Assembly (NCBI RefSeq): GCF_013003915.1
Contig: NZ_JABAIV010000002.1
Coordinates: forward strand, 62,001 to 126,000
Direction of reading: 5' to 3'
Length of the DNA stretch: 64,000 bases
Origin: Telluria aromaticivorans
GTDB taxonomy: Bacteria; Pseudomonadota; Gammaproteobacteria; Burkholderiales; Burkholderiaceae_D
The notes beneath the pieces are model-generated. The model saw only the letters and a list, made by a program, of their open reading frames with translations, ran no database searches and was not told the DNA's origin. The position numbers and the translations under genes were made by a program. Below are positions 17,614 to 28,038 of this stretch, in pieces. Each line of letters starts with the position of its first letter. The stretch's first letter is position 1.

Positions 17614-20600
17614 ATGTTTAATTCGATAGTTCGCTTCAGCCTGCGCAACCGCCTCTTTGTCCTGGCGGCAGCACTGATGCTGATGGTCTACGGCGCATTG
17701 AGCGCATTGCGCACGCCGGTAGATGTCTTCCCTGACCTGAACAAGCCGGTGGTCACGGTGCTGGCCGAAGCCGGCGGCATGGCCCCGGAAGAGGTCGAGC
17801 AGCTGGTATCGTTCCCGATCGAGACTTCGCTCAACGGCATGCCGGGCGTCACGCGCGTGCGCTCGGTGTCGGGCGTCGGTTTGTCCATCGTGTATGCCGA
17901 GTTCGACTGGGGAACCGACATCTACCGCAACCGGCAGCTGGTCTCCGAGCGGATCACGCTGGTCAAGGAACAGCTGCCCGGGAACATATCGCCGGTAATG
18001 GGACCGGTGTCCTCGATCATGGGCGAGATCATGCTGATCGCACTGCCGATCGATGTCGCCAAAACCGACCCGATGAAGGCGCGCGAGTATGCCGACTTCG
18101 TATTACGGCCGCGTTTGCTCTCGATCCCGGGAGTGTCGCAGGTCATTCCGATCGGTGGCGAGGTTCGCCAACTGCGCGTCGAGCCGGATACGGCGCGGAT
18201 GGCGCAATTTAATGTGTCGTTGGAACAGGTGACAACGGCGCTGCGCGGCTTCGCGGCCAACACCAGTGGCGGTTTCGTCGACCTGAACAACCGCGAATAC
18301 CTGATCCGGAACCTGGGCCGCACCAATCGACTGGACGACGTCAAGGGCCTGGCGATTACCTACCGCAACGGTACCCCTGTCCTGCTTGAACAGGTCGCCG
18401 GCGTGACCTACGCCCCGGCCTTCAAGCGCGGCGATGCTGGCCTGGACGGCAAGCCGGCTGTCATCGTGAGCGTGCAAAAGCAGCCTGCCGGCAACACCGT
18501 GCGCCTGACACGTGACATCGAGACCGCACTGGCGGAGCTGAAACAGGGCCTCCCGCCTGGCATCTCGCCGCCGGTCGTCCTGTTCCGGCAGGCCAATTTC
18601 ATCGACGCTTCCATCGGCAACGTCGTCGAGGCCCTGCGCGACGGTGCGATCCTGGTCGCGATCGTCCTGTTCGCCTTCCTGCTCAGCGTGCGCACGACCC
18701 TGATCTCGCTGATCGCCATTCCCCTGTCGCTGGCAGTGACGGCACTTGCCTTCCACCTGCTCGGCCAGTCGATCAACGTGATGACGCTCGGCGGCCTGGC
18801 TATCGCCATCGGCGAACTCGTCGACGATGCGGTGGTGGACGTCGAGAACATTGTGCGCAGGCTCAAGCAGCGTAAAGAAGATGGCCAATCGGTGCTGGAA
18901 ACCATCTGGCATGCATCGGTCGAGGTGCGCTCGGGCATCGTGTACGCCACCGTCATCGTTGTGCTCGTGTTCGTGCCGTTGTTCGCTTTGCCCGGCATCG
19001 AGGGCCGCCTGTTCGCGCCGCTGGGCATCGCCTACATCGCCTCGATCCTGGCCTCGATGCTGGTGTCGATGACCGTGACCCCGGTCCTGGCCTACTACCT
19101 GTTGCCGAAAATGAAGCGCCTCCACCGCGGCGACAGCCCCATCGTACGGCGCATGAAGCAATGGGATACGGCCGCGCTGAACTGGTCGTTCTCGCGTGTA
19201 CGCCTGCTGCTGGCGACCGCCCTGATTATCGTGGTCGCGGCAGCGGCCTCCGTGCCGTTCTTCCCGCGCGCTTTCCTGCCAGCCTTTAACGAAGGCTCGC
19301 TGGTGATGGGCATGACCTTCACGCCCGGCACGTCGCTGGCGGAGGCGAACCGCATGGGATCGCTGGCCGAGACCCTGATCGCCCAGGTGCCGGAAGTGAC
19401 CCGGGTCGGGCGCCGTACCGGCCGCGCCGAACTGGACGAGCATGCCGAAGGCGTCCACTCGTCCGAGATCGACGTCGACCTCAAGGCTTCAAGGCGCTCG
19501 CGCGAAGAGATCATGGCAAGCATCCGCAACCAGCTGTCCGTGATTCCAGCCTCGGTCGCAATCGGACAGCCGATCTCCCACCGGCTCGACCACCTGCTCT
19601 CCGGCGTGCGCGCGCAGATCGCACTGAAAATCTACGGCGACGACATCGACACCCTGCGCGGTCTCGCAGACGGCCTGCAGGGGCGCCTGCGCGCGGTGCC
19701 GGGCCTGGTCGACCTGTCGGTGGAGCGGCAGGTATTGATCCCGCAGATTAAGGTGCGGATCGACTACCGCAAGGCCGCGCAGTATGGCCTGGCGGCCGGC
19801 GATGTGCTGCAGGCGCTGCAGGCCCTGGCCGAAGGCACGCGCGTCACCCAGGTCATCGACGGCGCGCGCCGCTTCGACCTGGTCGTGCGCCTGGCCGACG
19901 TCGACCGTTCGCCGCAGGACCTGGCGCGGGTGATGCTCGCCAGTCCTGCAGGACAGATTCCGCTCTCGAGTGTCGCCACCGTCGAAGAAGGCGATGGCCC
20001 GAACCAGATCGGCCGGGAGAACGGGCGCCGCCGGATTGTTGTGTACGCAAATACGGACGGCTCCAATATGTCACGCATTATCGAAGACGTGCGCAAGACG
20101 GTCGCCGCCAGCCAGCTTCCGGGTGGCTACTTCGTCAGTGTCGAAGGACAGTTCCAGGCGCAGGAGCAGGCGCAGCAGCTGATCGCCGGCCTGTCGCTGG
20201 CTTCCCTCCTGCTGATTTTCCTTGTGCTCTATTCGCGCTATCGCTCGTCGACGCTGGCACTCGTCATCATGGGCAATATTCCCTTCGCCCTGGTGGGCAG
20301 CGTGGTCGCCATGTGGATTGCCGGCGTGTCGCTGTCGGTCGCCTCGATGGTCGGCTTCATCACTCTGGCCGGCATCGCAACCCGCAACGGCATTCTCAAG
20401 GTGAGCCATTACATCAACCTCTGCAAGTTCGAGGGCGAGACATTCGGCTGGCCGATGATCGTGCGCGGTTCGATCGAGCGCCTGACCCCGGTCCTGATGA
20501 CGGCACTCGTCGCGGCCTTCGCATTGACGCCGCTGCTGCTGGCCGCGGACGCGCCGGGCAAGGAGATCCTGCACCCGGTCGCGGTCGTGATCTTCGGCGG

Positions 20601-20712
20601 CCTGATCAGTTCCACCTTGCTCGATTCGCTGCTCACGCCGCTTATTTTCTGGAAGGTAGGACGCCGCCCGCTGGAGAGGCTGCTGGCTGAAAAAGGCGGC
20701 GACGCATATTGA
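17614..20712 (+). CDS. czcA: CzcA-like heavy-metal RND efflux permease
   Basis: Proton-driven inner-membrane pump that exports divalent metal ions. Its 1032 residues match the HME-RND family (about 1040). The typical start [20 protein letters not shown], periplasmic loops with duplicated pore domains, and the transmembrane-4 motif [17 protein letters not shown] are present; the acidic residues in this motif mark proton relay in heavy-metal members (Zn/Co/Cd class has D-D-x-x-x-D-x-E-N). An AGGTGA ribosome-binding site precedes the ATG 20 bp after czcB. The metal preference (Zn/Co/Cd versus Ni) cannot be fixed by eye. Together with CzcC and CzcB it completes the tripartite pump. Confidence 0.93.
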   Translation: MFNSIVRFSLRNRLFVLAAALMLMVYGALSALRTPVDVFPDLNKPVVTVLAEAGGMAPEEVEQLVSFPIETSLNGMPGVTRVRSVSGVGLSIVYAEFDWGTDIYRNRQLVSERITLVKEQLPGNISPVMGPVSSIMGEIMLIALPIDVAKTDPMKAREYADFVLRPRLLSIPGVSQVIPIGGEVRQLRVEPDTARMAQFNVSLEQVTTALRGFAANTSGGFVDLNNREYLIRNLGRTNRLDDVKGLAITYRNGTPVLLEQVAGVTYAPAFKRGDAGLDGKPAVIVSVQKQPAGNTVRLTRDIETALAELKQGLPPGISPPVVLFRQANFIDASIGNVVEALRDGAILVAIVLFAFLLSVRTTLISLIAIPLSLAVTALAFHLLGQSINVMTLGGLAIAIGELVDDAVVDVENIVRRLKQRKEDGQSVLETIWHASVEVRSGIVYATVIVVLVFVPLFALPGIEGRLFAPLGIAYIASILASMLVSMTVTPVLAYYLLPKMKRLHRGDSPIVRRMKQWDTAALNWSFSRVRLLLATALIIVVAAAASVPFFPRAFLPAFNEGSLVMGMTFTPGTSLAEANRMGSLAETLIAQVPEVTRVGRRTGRAELDEHAEGVHSSEIDVDLKASRRSREEIMASIRNQLSVIPASVAIGQPISHRLDHLLSGVRAQIALKIYGDDIDTLRGLADGLQGRLRAVPGLVDLSVERQVLIPQIKVRIDYRKAAQYGLAAGDVLQALQALAEGTRVTQVIDGARRFDLVVRLADVDRSPQDLARVMLASPAGQIPLSSVATVEEGDGPNQIGRENGRRRIVVYANTDGSNMSRIIEDVRKTVAASQLPGGYFVSVEGQFQAQEQAQQLIAGLSLASLLLIFLVLYSRYRSSTLALVIMGNIPFALVGSVVAMWIAGVSLSVASMVGFITLAGIATRNGILKVSHYINLCKFEGETFGWPMIVRGSIERLTPVLMTALVAAFALTPLLLAADAPGKEILHPVAVVIFGGLISSTLLDSLLTPLIFWKVGRRPLERLLAEKGGDAY

Positions 20713-20772
20713 TTCATCACGGGCCAAGTGGCGGCGCCCATTTTCAGCCGCCACAGTTTTCTGGAGCATGTA

Positions 20773-21147
20773 ATGAAAAAGATTTTCGTAGCAGCGGCCC
20801 TCGCGGCCAGTATTGTCTTCTCAAGCAACGTCCTTGCGCACGGTGCCAAGCCCAAGCATGGCGGCATCGTACAGAGCGCGGGCGACCTGGCGTTCGAACT
20901 GGTCACCAAGGACGGCGGCACGACGATTTATGTCGACGACCATGGCAAGGACCTTTCAACCGCAGGCGCAACCGGCACCTTGACGGTATTGAAGGGTGCG
21001 AAAAAGACCGAGCTGCCGCTCGAGGCGGGTGGCAATAACACCCTGGTCGTCAAGGGCGGCGCCAAGCTGGCCCCGGGCAGCAAGGCAGTCGCTGCGATCA
21101 CGTTTGCGGACAAGAAGGCAGTCAGCGTCCGCTTCTCCATCAAGTAA
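20773..21147 (+). CDS. Small periplasmic protein closing the czc-type operon
   Basis: A 124-residue secreted protein: signal peptide (MKKIFVAAALAASIVFSSNVLA), then HGAKPKHGGIVQ, whose spaced histidines could bind metal, and an all-beta domain. The ATG at 20773 has GGAG seven bases upstream; the ATG at 20728 in the same frame adds residues without a signal role. It follows czcA by 60 bp on the same strand. Proteins of this kind occur at the ends of HME-RND operons in related bacteria, but their task is unknown; a periplasmic metal chaperone is the likely guess. Confidence 0.75.
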   Translation: MKKIFVAAALAASIVFSSNVLAHGAKPKHGGIVQSAGDLAFELVTKDGGTTIYVDDHGKDLSTAGATGTLTVLKGAKKTELPLEAGGNNTLVVKGGAKLAPGSKAVAAITFADKKAVSVRFSIK

Positions 21148-21153
21148 TAGCCA

Positions 21154-21183
21154 CTCCGGTGGCGGTTGCGGCGGTCACCGGAG
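21154..21183 (+). terminator. Hairpin after the czc-type operon, possible terminator
   Basis: CTCCGGTG and CACCGGAG form a perfect 8-bp stem just after the stop codon at 21147. No T-run follows, so it may be a 3'-end stabiliser rather than a rho-independent terminator. Confidence 0.4.
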
Positions 21184-21230
21184 AGCGAACTGGGTAGACT
21201 TTGCGCATACATGAAGCTTAAGGATAGATA

Positions 21231-21581
21231 ATGAAGTGGCTCGTCACGAAATATTTGATTACTGCGGCGGTCGTCGTACTGGTGTCGGAGGCCGCAAAAC
21301 GCAGTGATCGCTTCGGCGGGTTCGTCGCGGCCCTGCCGATGATCACATTACTTACCCTGGTGTGGCTGCATATCGAAAACCAGCCAGAGGCCAAGCTCGC
21401 GAATCACGCCTGGTACACGTTCTGGTATGTGGTGCCGACCCTTCCAATGTTCCTGGCATTCCCGTGGCTGCTTCAGCGTTTCGGGTTCTGGTGGACCTTG
21501 GGCTCTTGCGCACTGATCACGATGGCTTGTTTTGGAGCATTTGCACTCGTGGTGAAACGGTTCGGGATCACGCTGCTTTAA
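21231..21581 (+). CDS. DUF3147-family small membrane protein
   Basis: An integral inner-membrane protein of 116 residues with four predicted transmembrane helices. The start MKWLVTKYLITAAVVVLVSE and the internal GGFVAALPMITLLTLVWLH are characteristic of DUF3147. It follows the metal-efflux operon on the same strand and could be read from it. The function is unknown; family members are commonly found near transport genes. Confidence 0.8.
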   Translation: MKWLVTKYLITAAVVVLVSEAAKRSDRFGGFVAALPMITLLTLVWLHIENQPEAKLANHAWYTFWYVVPTLPMFLAFPWLLQRFGFWWTLGSCALITMACFGAFALVVKRFGITLL

Positions 21582-21718
21582 GGTCGGGCATTGGAAGGCG
21601 CTTCGAGCGGATTGATAAGCTTGCGCTGGAGGTGTCAGGCCGATAGCGTTTGAGCAGAGTTTGTCCTGCATCCGCCGCTCTTGCGCAACTGCTACCGCAG
21701 GCTGGCCAGCTGCACTCG

Positions 21719-21818
21719 CTACCCGAACAAGCCATGCAAATACCAGCGCGGCTCGGCATCCTCGCCGGCGCCGACCATGCGCTCGCAGTAGATCCAGTAC
21801 AGCGCATGGTCTTGTCCT
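21719..21818 (-). pseudogene. Orphan 3' end of an imuB-type gene
   Basis: Read on the minus strand, 21,818 to 21,719 encodes GQDHALYWIYCERMVGAG followed by EDAEPRWYLHGLFG and a stop. The intact ImuB encoded at 34,770-36,251 ends GQEHALYWVYRERVGGSG, then EDPEPRWFLHGLFG and a stop, so the match continues to the very C-terminus. Nothing of the other about 460 residues is present upstream. It is a remnant of a Y-family polymerase-like mutagenesis gene. The sequence after its stop (TAGCGAGTGCAGCTGG) also resembles that after the intact imuB. The rest of the gap 21,582-22,076 holds only the promoter region of the next operon. Confidence 0.85.
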
Positions 21819-21893
21819 CGCACCTTTTGCTGCACTGGCACCCATTCGTTCCTTTTATCGCGATTCACTGCGATCTTTCCCAAAAGTGAAAAT

Positions 21894-21948
21894 ATTCACA
21901 GCGCATATTTTTGATGAAAAGTATTCAAATTTAGTTCAGACTGTGAAT
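21894..21948. promoter_or_regulatory. Inverted repeat in the promoter region of the RND operon
   Basis: ATTCACAG (21894-21901) and CTGTGAAT (21941-21948) are perfect 8-bp inverted arms 39 bp apart in an AT-rich stretch upstream of the adaptor gene. It could be a regulator site (for example LysR- or MarR-type) or a loop structure. No regulator gene is adjacent. Confidence 0.4.
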
Positions 21949-22076
21949 CGTATCGCCGGGAGTCAGCGATGAGCCGCAGCATTCTCGTACCGCAACGTTT
22001 ATTCCGCATCCGCGTCAGCCGCTCGTGCGGCTGGTGCTCAGCTTTCGTTCTTGTAAAGCAGTGTCAGGAGCTCGCA

Positions 22077-23282
22077 ATGAATATTCTGTTGGTACGCAGA
22101 AATGCATATTGCTTGATGTTTATCCTACTCGCCGGGTGGCTCCCCTTCATCGGCGGATGCGCTCGCAGCGACGCGACCACCGAGGGAGCCGATACGCCTC
22201 CGGCGGTATCGGTCGCGCCGGTGGTCCGTCGCACAGTGCAGGAATTCGATGAATTTACAGCGCGCCTCGAGGCGCCTGGCACCGTCGAGGTGCGTTCGCG
22301 GGTAGCCGGCATGCTGACCAGGGTGCACTTTCGCGAAGGGCAGCCGGTCAAGCAAGGTGACTTGCTCTTCACGATCGATCCACGTCCATTCGCCGCTGAG
22401 GTGGCGCGCGCCGACGCCCAGCGCGCAGCGGCGCGGACCCAGGTCGAACTGAACAAGAGCGAGCTCGCGCGCGCGGATAAGCTGGTGGCAATCCGGGGCG
22501 TCAGCGCCCAGGAGATCGACCAGCTGCGTTCGGCGCTGAAGACGGCGGAGTCGAACGTGAAAGCGGCCGGGGCGGCCGTCACGCAGGCTCGGCTTAACCT
22601 GGAATTCTCGCGCATCACCGCGCCCATCGCCGGCCGCACCTCGCGCGCCAACATCACTGAAGGAAACCTGGTCGGGTTGGGCGACCCGGTACTGACCACG
22701 GTAGTATCGAGCGATAAGGTCTACGCTTACTTCGACGCCAGTGAAGCGATCTACCTGAAATACATGCGCGCGGCCCGCGAGGGCAGCCGTCCATCCTCGC
22801 GTGAAACCCCGAACGAGGTGCGGCTGGGCCTGGCCAACGAGGAAGGCTACCCGCACACGGGGCGGATGGACTTCGTCGACAACCGGCTTAACCCGGCCAC
22901 CGCGTCCATCCGCGGCCGCGCCGTATTCGACAACCGCGACGGCCTGTTCACGCCAGGATTGTTCGCCCGCATTAAGCTAGTAGGTAGCGGCAGCTACTCT
23001 GCATCCCTGGTGCTGGACCGTGCGATTAGCACCGACCAGACGCGAAAGGTGGTGCTGGTGGTCGGCAAGAACAACGTCGTCGAACAGCGCGAAGTCAGGA
23101 CCGGCGCCCTGTTCGACGGAATGCGCGCCGTAACCGGTGTCAATCCCAATGAACTGGTTATCGTCGACGGCCTGCTGCGCGCCTTTCCCGGCGCGCCGGT
23201 CACGCCCCAGGTGCTCAAAGTCGATGCCCAGGGCCGGCCGATCCCGGCACCGCCGGGCATCCCTACCCTCCCCAAGAACTAG
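22077..23282 (+). CDS. MexE-like RND periplasmic adaptor lipoprotein
   Basis: Membrane-fusion subunit of a multidrug efflux pump. It has 401 residues; a lipoprotein signal ends FIGGC, so the mature protein is probably lipid-anchored. The barrel-sandwich and alpha-hairpin parts (DFRAPGTVEVR-like start, here RLEAPGTVEVRSRVAGML; EGQPVKQGDLLF; ADAQRAAARTQVELNKSELARADKL) and the beta-barrel are clear. The start at 22077 is preceded by AGGAG; earlier in-frame ATGs give an implausible N-terminus. The gene heads a three-gene pump operon (8 bp to the permease gene). Closest resemblance is to MexE/BpeE adaptors; the drug substrates cannot be read from sequence. Confidence 0.9.
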   Translation: MNILLVRRNAYCLMFILLAGWLPFIGGCARSDATTEGADTPPAVSVAPVVRRTVQEFDEFTARLEAPGTVEVRSRVAGMLTRVHFREGQPVKQGDLLFTIDPRPFAAEVARADAQRAAARTQVELNKSELARADKLVAIRGVSAQEIDQLRSALKTAESNVKAAGAAVTQARLNLEFSRITAPIAGRTSRANITEGNLVGLGDPVLTTVVSSDKVYAYFDASEAIYLKYMRAAREGSRPSSRETPNEVRLGLANEEGYPHTGRMDFVDNRLNPATASIRGRAVFDNRDGLFTPGLFARIKLVGSGSYSASLVLDRAISTDQTRKVVLVVGKNNVVEQREVRTGALFDGMRAVTGVNPNELVIVDGLLRAFPGAPVTPQVLKVDAQGRPIPAPPGIPTLPKN

Positions 23283-23290
23283 GAGCGCAC

Positions 23291-26200
23291 ATGGATATCT
23301 CGCGCTTCTTCATCGATCGTCCGCGCTTCGCGACGGTCCTGTCGCTGTTCATCTTCCTGTTCGGGCTGATCGCGATCTTCCAGCTGCCCATTTCCGAATA
23401 CCCCGAAGTGGCGCCGCCACAGGTCGTGGTACGGGCCCAGTTCCCGGGTGCCAATCCACGGGTGATTTCGGAGACGGTCGCGGCGCCGCTGGAAGAACAG
23501 ATCAATGGCCTGCAGAACATGCTTTATTTCGAAAGCCAGGCCACCGCCGACGGCAGCATGACCTTGACCGTCACCTTCCGCGTTGGCACCGTGCCGGAAG
23601 ACGCAGAGACGGCCGTGCAGAACCGCATCAATCGCGCCCTGCCCCGCTTGCCTGACATCGTGCGCCAAATTGGCGTGACGACCGAGAAACAGGCTCCCAA
23701 CCTGACTATGGTGGTGCACATGGTTAGTCCAGACAACAGCCGCGACGCGCTCTATCTCCGCAATTACGCCAACTTGAACGTGCGCGATGACCTGTTGCGC
23801 ATTCCAGGCATGGGCTCGGTGCTCCTGTTCGGCGCTGGCGACTACGCCATGCGGATATGGTTGAATCCCCCGGCACTGGCGGCGCGCGGCATGACCGCGG
23901 CGGACGTGATCGGCGCCATTCGCGAACAGAATGCGCAAGTGGCGGCTGGAGTGGTGGGTTCCCCACCGGCACCCGACAACACCGATTTCCAGCTGCAGGT
24001 CAATGCCCAGGGCCGGCTGGCGCGCGAAGAAGACTTCGCCGAGGTCATCGTACGCAGCGATCCCGCCACCGGCGCCGTGGTGCGCGTGCGCGACGTCGGC
24101 CGGGTCGAGATGAGCGCCAACTCGTATTCGCTGCGCAGCCTGCTCAACAACAAGGAGGCGGCGGCCATCGCGATCTTCCAGTCGCCCGGCTCGAACGCGC
24201 TGCAGCTGTCGCAGGACGTGCGCGCCACCATGGAAAAGGCCAAGGCCAGCTTCCCCAAAGGGGTGTCCTACGACATCGTGTACGACCCCACGCGCTTCGT
24301 CCAGACCTCGATCGAAAAAGTGGTCACCACCCTGATCGAGGCGGTGCTGCTGGTGGTGCTGGTGGTCATCATCTTCCTGCAGACCTGGCGCGCCTCGGTG
24401 ATCCCGCTGCTGGCGGTGCCGGTCTCGATCGTCGGTACTTTCGGCATGTTGCTGGTGCTCGGCTACTCGATCAACACCTTGACCCTGTTCGGGCTAGTGC
24501 TGGCCATCGGCATCGTGGTCGACGATGCCATCGTCGTCGTGGAGAACGTCGAGCGTAACATCCAGGACGGCCTGACACCCCACGAGGCGACCGTGCAGGC
24601 GATGCGCGAGGTGAGCGGGCCGATCGTGGCCATCGCGCTGGTCCTGTGCGCCGTGTTCGTGCCGCTGACGTTCGTGCCTGGCCTGTCGGGACAGTTCTAC
24701 AAGCAGTTCGCGGCCACCATCGCGATCTCGACCGTCATCTCGGCGTTCAACTCGCTGACCCTGTCGCCGGCGCTGGCGGCCCTTCTGCTTCGCCCCCACG
24801 ACGCGCCGAAAGACCGGGTGATGGTGGTGATGGACCGGCTGTTCGGCCGCTTTTTCCATTGGTTTAACTGCTTCTTCCAGCGCCGCAGCGGGCAGTACAG
24901 CCGTGGCGTGACCGGGCTGCTCGCCCGCAAATCCCTTGCCATGGCGGTCTACGGCCTGCTGCTGGCCGCAACCGTCCTGCTGTTCGCCCGCACCCCCACC
25001 GGCTTCGTGCCGGCGCCGGACAAGCAGTACCTTATCGGTATTGCCCAGCTCCCTGCGGGCTCGTCGCTGGCGCGTACCGAGAAGGTCATCCGCGACATGA
25101 GCGACATCGCCCGCAAGGTGCCCGGCATCGTCGATTCGATCGCCTTCCCCGGCCTGTCGATCGCCGGCTTTTCCGCCGCGCCTAACGAAGGGATCGTGTT
25201 CTTCGGACTCGCACCGTTCGAGAAGCGCACCGCCTCTTCCCTGTCCAAGGACGCCATCCTGGCGCGCGTCAACGGCGAGATCCAGGCGATCCAGGGGGCG
25301 CGCATGTTCGTCGTTCCGCCTCCCGCGGTCGATGGCCTGGGCAGTGCCGGCGGCTTCAAGCTGCAGATCCAGGACCGGGGCGGCCAGGGCGAGCAGGCGC
25401 TGTACGGCGCCGCATGGGGCCTGCTGGGGCCGATCTACGGCAATCCGAAGTCGACCATCGGCACGCCGTATTCCACTTACGACATCAACGTTCCCCAGCT
25501 GTTCGCCGATGTCGACCGCACCAAGGCCAAGCAGATGGGCGTGCCGCTGCAGGCCATCTACGACACCCTGCAGATCAACCTCGGCTCGCTCTACGTGAAC
25601 GACTTCACCCGCTTCGGCAAGACCTACCAAGTGGTGGTGCAGGCCGACTCGCCGTTCCGCTCGCAGGCCGACAGCATCGCCCGCCTCGAGACCCGCAACG
25701 CCGCCGGACAGATGGTGCCGCTGGGCTCGGTGATGCAGGTGACGCCGACCTTCGGCCCGACCCGGGTGACACGCTACAACGGTTTCCCCTCGGCCGATAT
25801 CAACGGCGCGCCCAAACCCGGCTTCTCGAGCGGGGAGGCGGAAGCCGAAATCGAGCGGCTGGTGCGCGGACTGCCACGCGGCATGTCCTACGAGTGGACC
25901 GACCTGACCTACCAGGACCGGCTGACCCGCTCGGTGACGCTGCCGGTGCTGGGCACCGAAGTGCCGACCCTGGCCGCAGTGCTGCTGCTGTCGGTGGTGC
26001 TGGTGGTTCTGGTGCTGACGGCGCAGTACGAAAGCTGGTCACTCCCGCTGGCCATCATCATGATCGTCCCGATGTGCATCCTGTCAGCCCTGTTCGGCGT
26101 CTGGATCTCGAGCCTGCCGCCCTTCTCGCAGACCGGCGACCTGAACCTCTTTACCCAGGTGGCGCTGGTAGTGCTGGTCGGCCTGGCCTGCAAGAACGCC

Positions 26201-26578
26201 ATCCTGATCGTGGAATTCGCCAAGGAGCTTGAGGAGCGCGGCATGGCGATACGCGACGCCATCATCGAAGCCTGCCACCTGCGCCTGCGTCCGATCCTGA
26301 TGACCTCGATCGCATTCTGCGCCGGGGTGATGCCGCTAATCCTCGGCAGCGGCGCAGGCAGCGAGATGCGCCGCGCGATGGGCATCGCGGTATTCTCGGG
26401 CATGGTCGGCGTCACCCTGTTCGGCATCTTCCTGACACCGGTGTTTTACTCGCTGCTGCGCAAGGGCACCGAGAAGCACCGCGAACACGCCGCTGCCGTG
26501 CGGCGCGAGGTCGACGCCTGCGCCCACCCCTTCCATCCCGGCGTTGACGATGCCGCGCAAGGCAAGGAGCAGACATGA
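23291..26578 (+). CDS. MexF-like multidrug RND efflux permease
   Basis: Proton-antiport inner-membrane pump of the hydrophobe/amphiphile (HAE1) family, 1095 residues. The start FFIDRPRFATVLSLFIFLFG, FQLPISEYPEVAPPQVVV, the loop LYLRNYANLNVRDDLLRI, and the transmembrane-4 motif GIVVDDAIVVVENVERN all agree with MexF. Compared with MexF of Pseudomonas aeruginosa the similarity is high over the whole length, which supports chloramphenicol/fluoroquinolone-type substrates by analogy only. AGGAG precedes the ATG. The last 4 bases overlap the start of the outer-membrane gene. A C-terminal tail of about 35 hydrophilic residues follows the last helix. Confidence 0.93.
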   Translation: MDISRFFIDRPRFATVLSLFIFLFGLIAIFQLPISEYPEVAPPQVVVRAQFPGANPRVISETVAAPLEEQINGLQNMLYFESQATADGSMTLTVTFRVGTVPEDAETAVQNRINRALPRLPDIVRQIGVTTEKQAPNLTMVVHMVSPDNSRDALYLRNYANLNVRDDLLRIPGMGSVLLFGAGDYAMRIWLNPPALAARGMTAADVIGAIREQNAQVAAGVVGSPPAPDNTDFQLQVNAQGRLAREEDFAEVIVRSDPATGAVVRVRDVGRVEMSANSYSLRSLLNNKEAAAIAIFQSPGSNALQLSQDVRATMEKAKASFPKGVSYDIVYDPTRFVQTSIEKVVTTLIEAVLLVVLVVIIFLQTWRASVIPLLAVPVSIVGTFGMLLVLGYSINTLTLFGLVLAIGIVVDDAIVVVENVERNIQDGLTPHEATVQAMREVSGPIVAIALVLCAVFVPLTFVPGLSGQFYKQFAATIAISTVISAFNSLTLSPALAALLLRPHDAPKDRVMVVMDRLFGRFFHWFNCFFQRRSGQYSRGVTGLLARKSLAMAVYGLLLAATVLLFARTPTGFVPAPDKQYLIGIAQLPAGSSLARTEKVIRDMSDIARKVPGIVDSIAFPGLSIAGFSAAPNEGIVFFGLAPFEKRTASSLSKDAILARVNGEIQAIQGARMFVVPPPAVDGLGSAGGFKLQIQDRGGQGEQALYGAAWGLLGPIYGNPKSTIGTPYSTYDINVPQLFADVDRTKAKQMGVPLQAIYDTLQINLGSLYVNDFTRFGKTYQVVVQADSPFRSQADSIARLETRNAAGQMVPLGSVMQVTPTFGPTRVTRYNGFPSADINGAPKPGFSSGEAEAEIERLVRGLPRGMSYEWTDLTYQDRLTRSVTLPVLGTEVPTLAAVLLLSVVLVVLVLTAQYESWSLPLAIIMIVPMCILSALFGVWISSLPPFSQTGDLNLFTQVALVVLVGLACKNAILIVEFAKELEERGMAIRDAIIEACHLRLRPILMTSIAFCAGVMPLILGSGAGSEMRRAMGIAVFSGMVGVTLFGIFLTPVFYSLLRKGTEKHREHAAAVRREVDACAHPFHPGVDDAAQGKEQT

Positions 26579-28038
26579 ACGCTTCTCCCAGCATCGGTCG
26601 CGCCAGCGCCCTGGCGCTCGGGGCGCTGGCGCTGACTGCCTGCTCGCATGCGCCCATGTTGCCCATGTTTTCCCCGCCCGCGCAGGAGCGTTTCGTGCAC
26701 GCGCCGCAGGATGCGCAGGCCACGGAACCGGTAGGCGCATTCTGGAGCGGCTTTCAAGATCCGCTGCTCGACGACCTGGTGCGGCGCGCTCTCGCCGCCA
26801 ACACCGATGTGCGCAGCGCCGCGGCTAGCCTGCGCGAAGCGCGCGCCATCAGCCGCGGCGCCGACGCCAACCTGCTGCCGAGCGCCGGTTTGGCGCTGGG
26901 CGCGGCGCGGGTGCGCGCCCAGGACGACCTGGGCGTGTCCTCAACCCGCAGCAACTACGCGGCCGGCCTGGACCTGCTGTGGGAAGCCGACCTGTTTGGC
27001 GGCCTGGGCGATGCCCGCCGCGCCGCGCAGGCCGGCGTACGCGCCGGTGCCGAGGGCGTGCGCGCGGCACGGGTGAGCGTGGTGGCCGAAGTGGCGCGCA
27101 ACTACTTCGAACTGCGCGGCCTGCAACAGCAGCTGCGCGTGGCGACGGCCTCGCTCGACACCCAGCAGCAGGCGCTGCGCCTGGTGGAGGCGCGGCTCGA
27201 CGCCGGGCGCGGCACCGCGCTCGACACCGAGCGCGCACGCGCACTGGTGCAGTCGACCGCGGCCAACGTGCCGGCGCTGGAAGCGGCCCTCATCCGCACC
27301 CGGCACCGCATCGCCGTACTGTGCGGTCGGCCGCCGTCCGCGTTCGACGCCGAGCTGGCGCCCGAACAGCCGCTGCCCGCGCTGCAGGCGATCGCCCTGT
27401 CCGGGATCGGCTCTCCGGCCTCGCTGCTGCGGCGCCGTCCGGACATCCTGGCGGCCGAGGCCCGGGCCGCCGCCGCCGCCGCCCAGGCCGGCGTGGCGCG
27501 CAGCGCGTTGTTCCCGCGCGTAATCCTCGGCGGTACCCTGGGCCAGAACGCGTCGCGCCTGAGCGCCTTGGGCGACGGCGCCTCGTATGTCTACAACCTG
27601 GGCGCGCAGCTGACCTGGAACCTGCTCGACTTCGGGCGCATTCGCGCGCGCATCGCCGCCGCCGATGCCCGCAATGAACTGGCGATCGTCGCCTACGAGC
27701 GGACGGTCCTGGCCGCACTCGAGGAAACCGAAGGCGCACTGGCTGCCTACACGCGCAGCCAGCGCCAGGCCGAGCTGCTGTTCGATGCGGCCCGCGCATC
27801 CGAGCAAGCGGCCCTGATCGCGCGCGAGCGTTTTTCGGCCGGCTCCACGGACTTCCTCACCGTGCTCGATGCCGAACGCGAGCTGCTGGCGGCGCGCGAC
27901 CGCCTGGCGCAGTCCCAGACCGGGGCGGCAACAACGTTGGTTGCTGTCTACAAGGCGTTGGGCGGGGACTGGGAGGCGCCCGTCCCGGCAGCGGCTGCGC
28001 CGACGACGGCGCCTGTCCAGCCGGCCGGAGTGCCATGA
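26575..28038 (+). CDS. OprN/NodT-type outer-membrane efflux lipoprotein
   Basis: Channel protein of the RND pump, 487 residues. The lipoprotein signal ends ALTAC, and two outer-membrane-efflux repeats follow (LRDPLLDDLVRRAL-like start, here FQDPLLDDLVRRALAAN; LLRRRPDILAAEARAAAA in the second repeat is a hallmark of the NodT family). ATGA overlaps the permease stop, and the next gene starts within its own stop codon (28035), so all four genes are probably translationally coupled. A Pro/Ala-rich tail ends the protein. The role follows from family and operon position. Confidence 0.92.
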   Translation: MNASPSIGRASALALGALALTACSHAPMLPMFSPPAQERFVHAPQDAQATEPVGAFWSGFQDPLLDDLVRRALAANTDVRSAAASLREARAISRGADANLLPSAGLALGAARVRAQDDLGVSSTRSNYAAGLDLLWEADLFGGLGDARRAAQAGVRAGAEGVRAARVSVVAEVARNYFELRGLQQQLRVATASLDTQQQALRLVEARLDAGRGTALDTERARALVQSTAANVPALEAALIRTRHRIAVLCGRPPSAFDAELAPEQPLPALQAIALSGIGSPASLLRRRPDILAAEARAAAAAAQAGVARSALFPRVILGGTLGQNASRLSALGDGASYVYNLGAQLTWNLLDFGRIRARIAAADARNELAIVAYERTVLAALEETEGALAAYTRSQRQAELLFDAARASEQAALIARERFSAGSTDFLTVLDAERELLAARDRLAQSQTGAATTLVAVYKALGGDWEAPVPAAAAPTTAPVQPAGVP

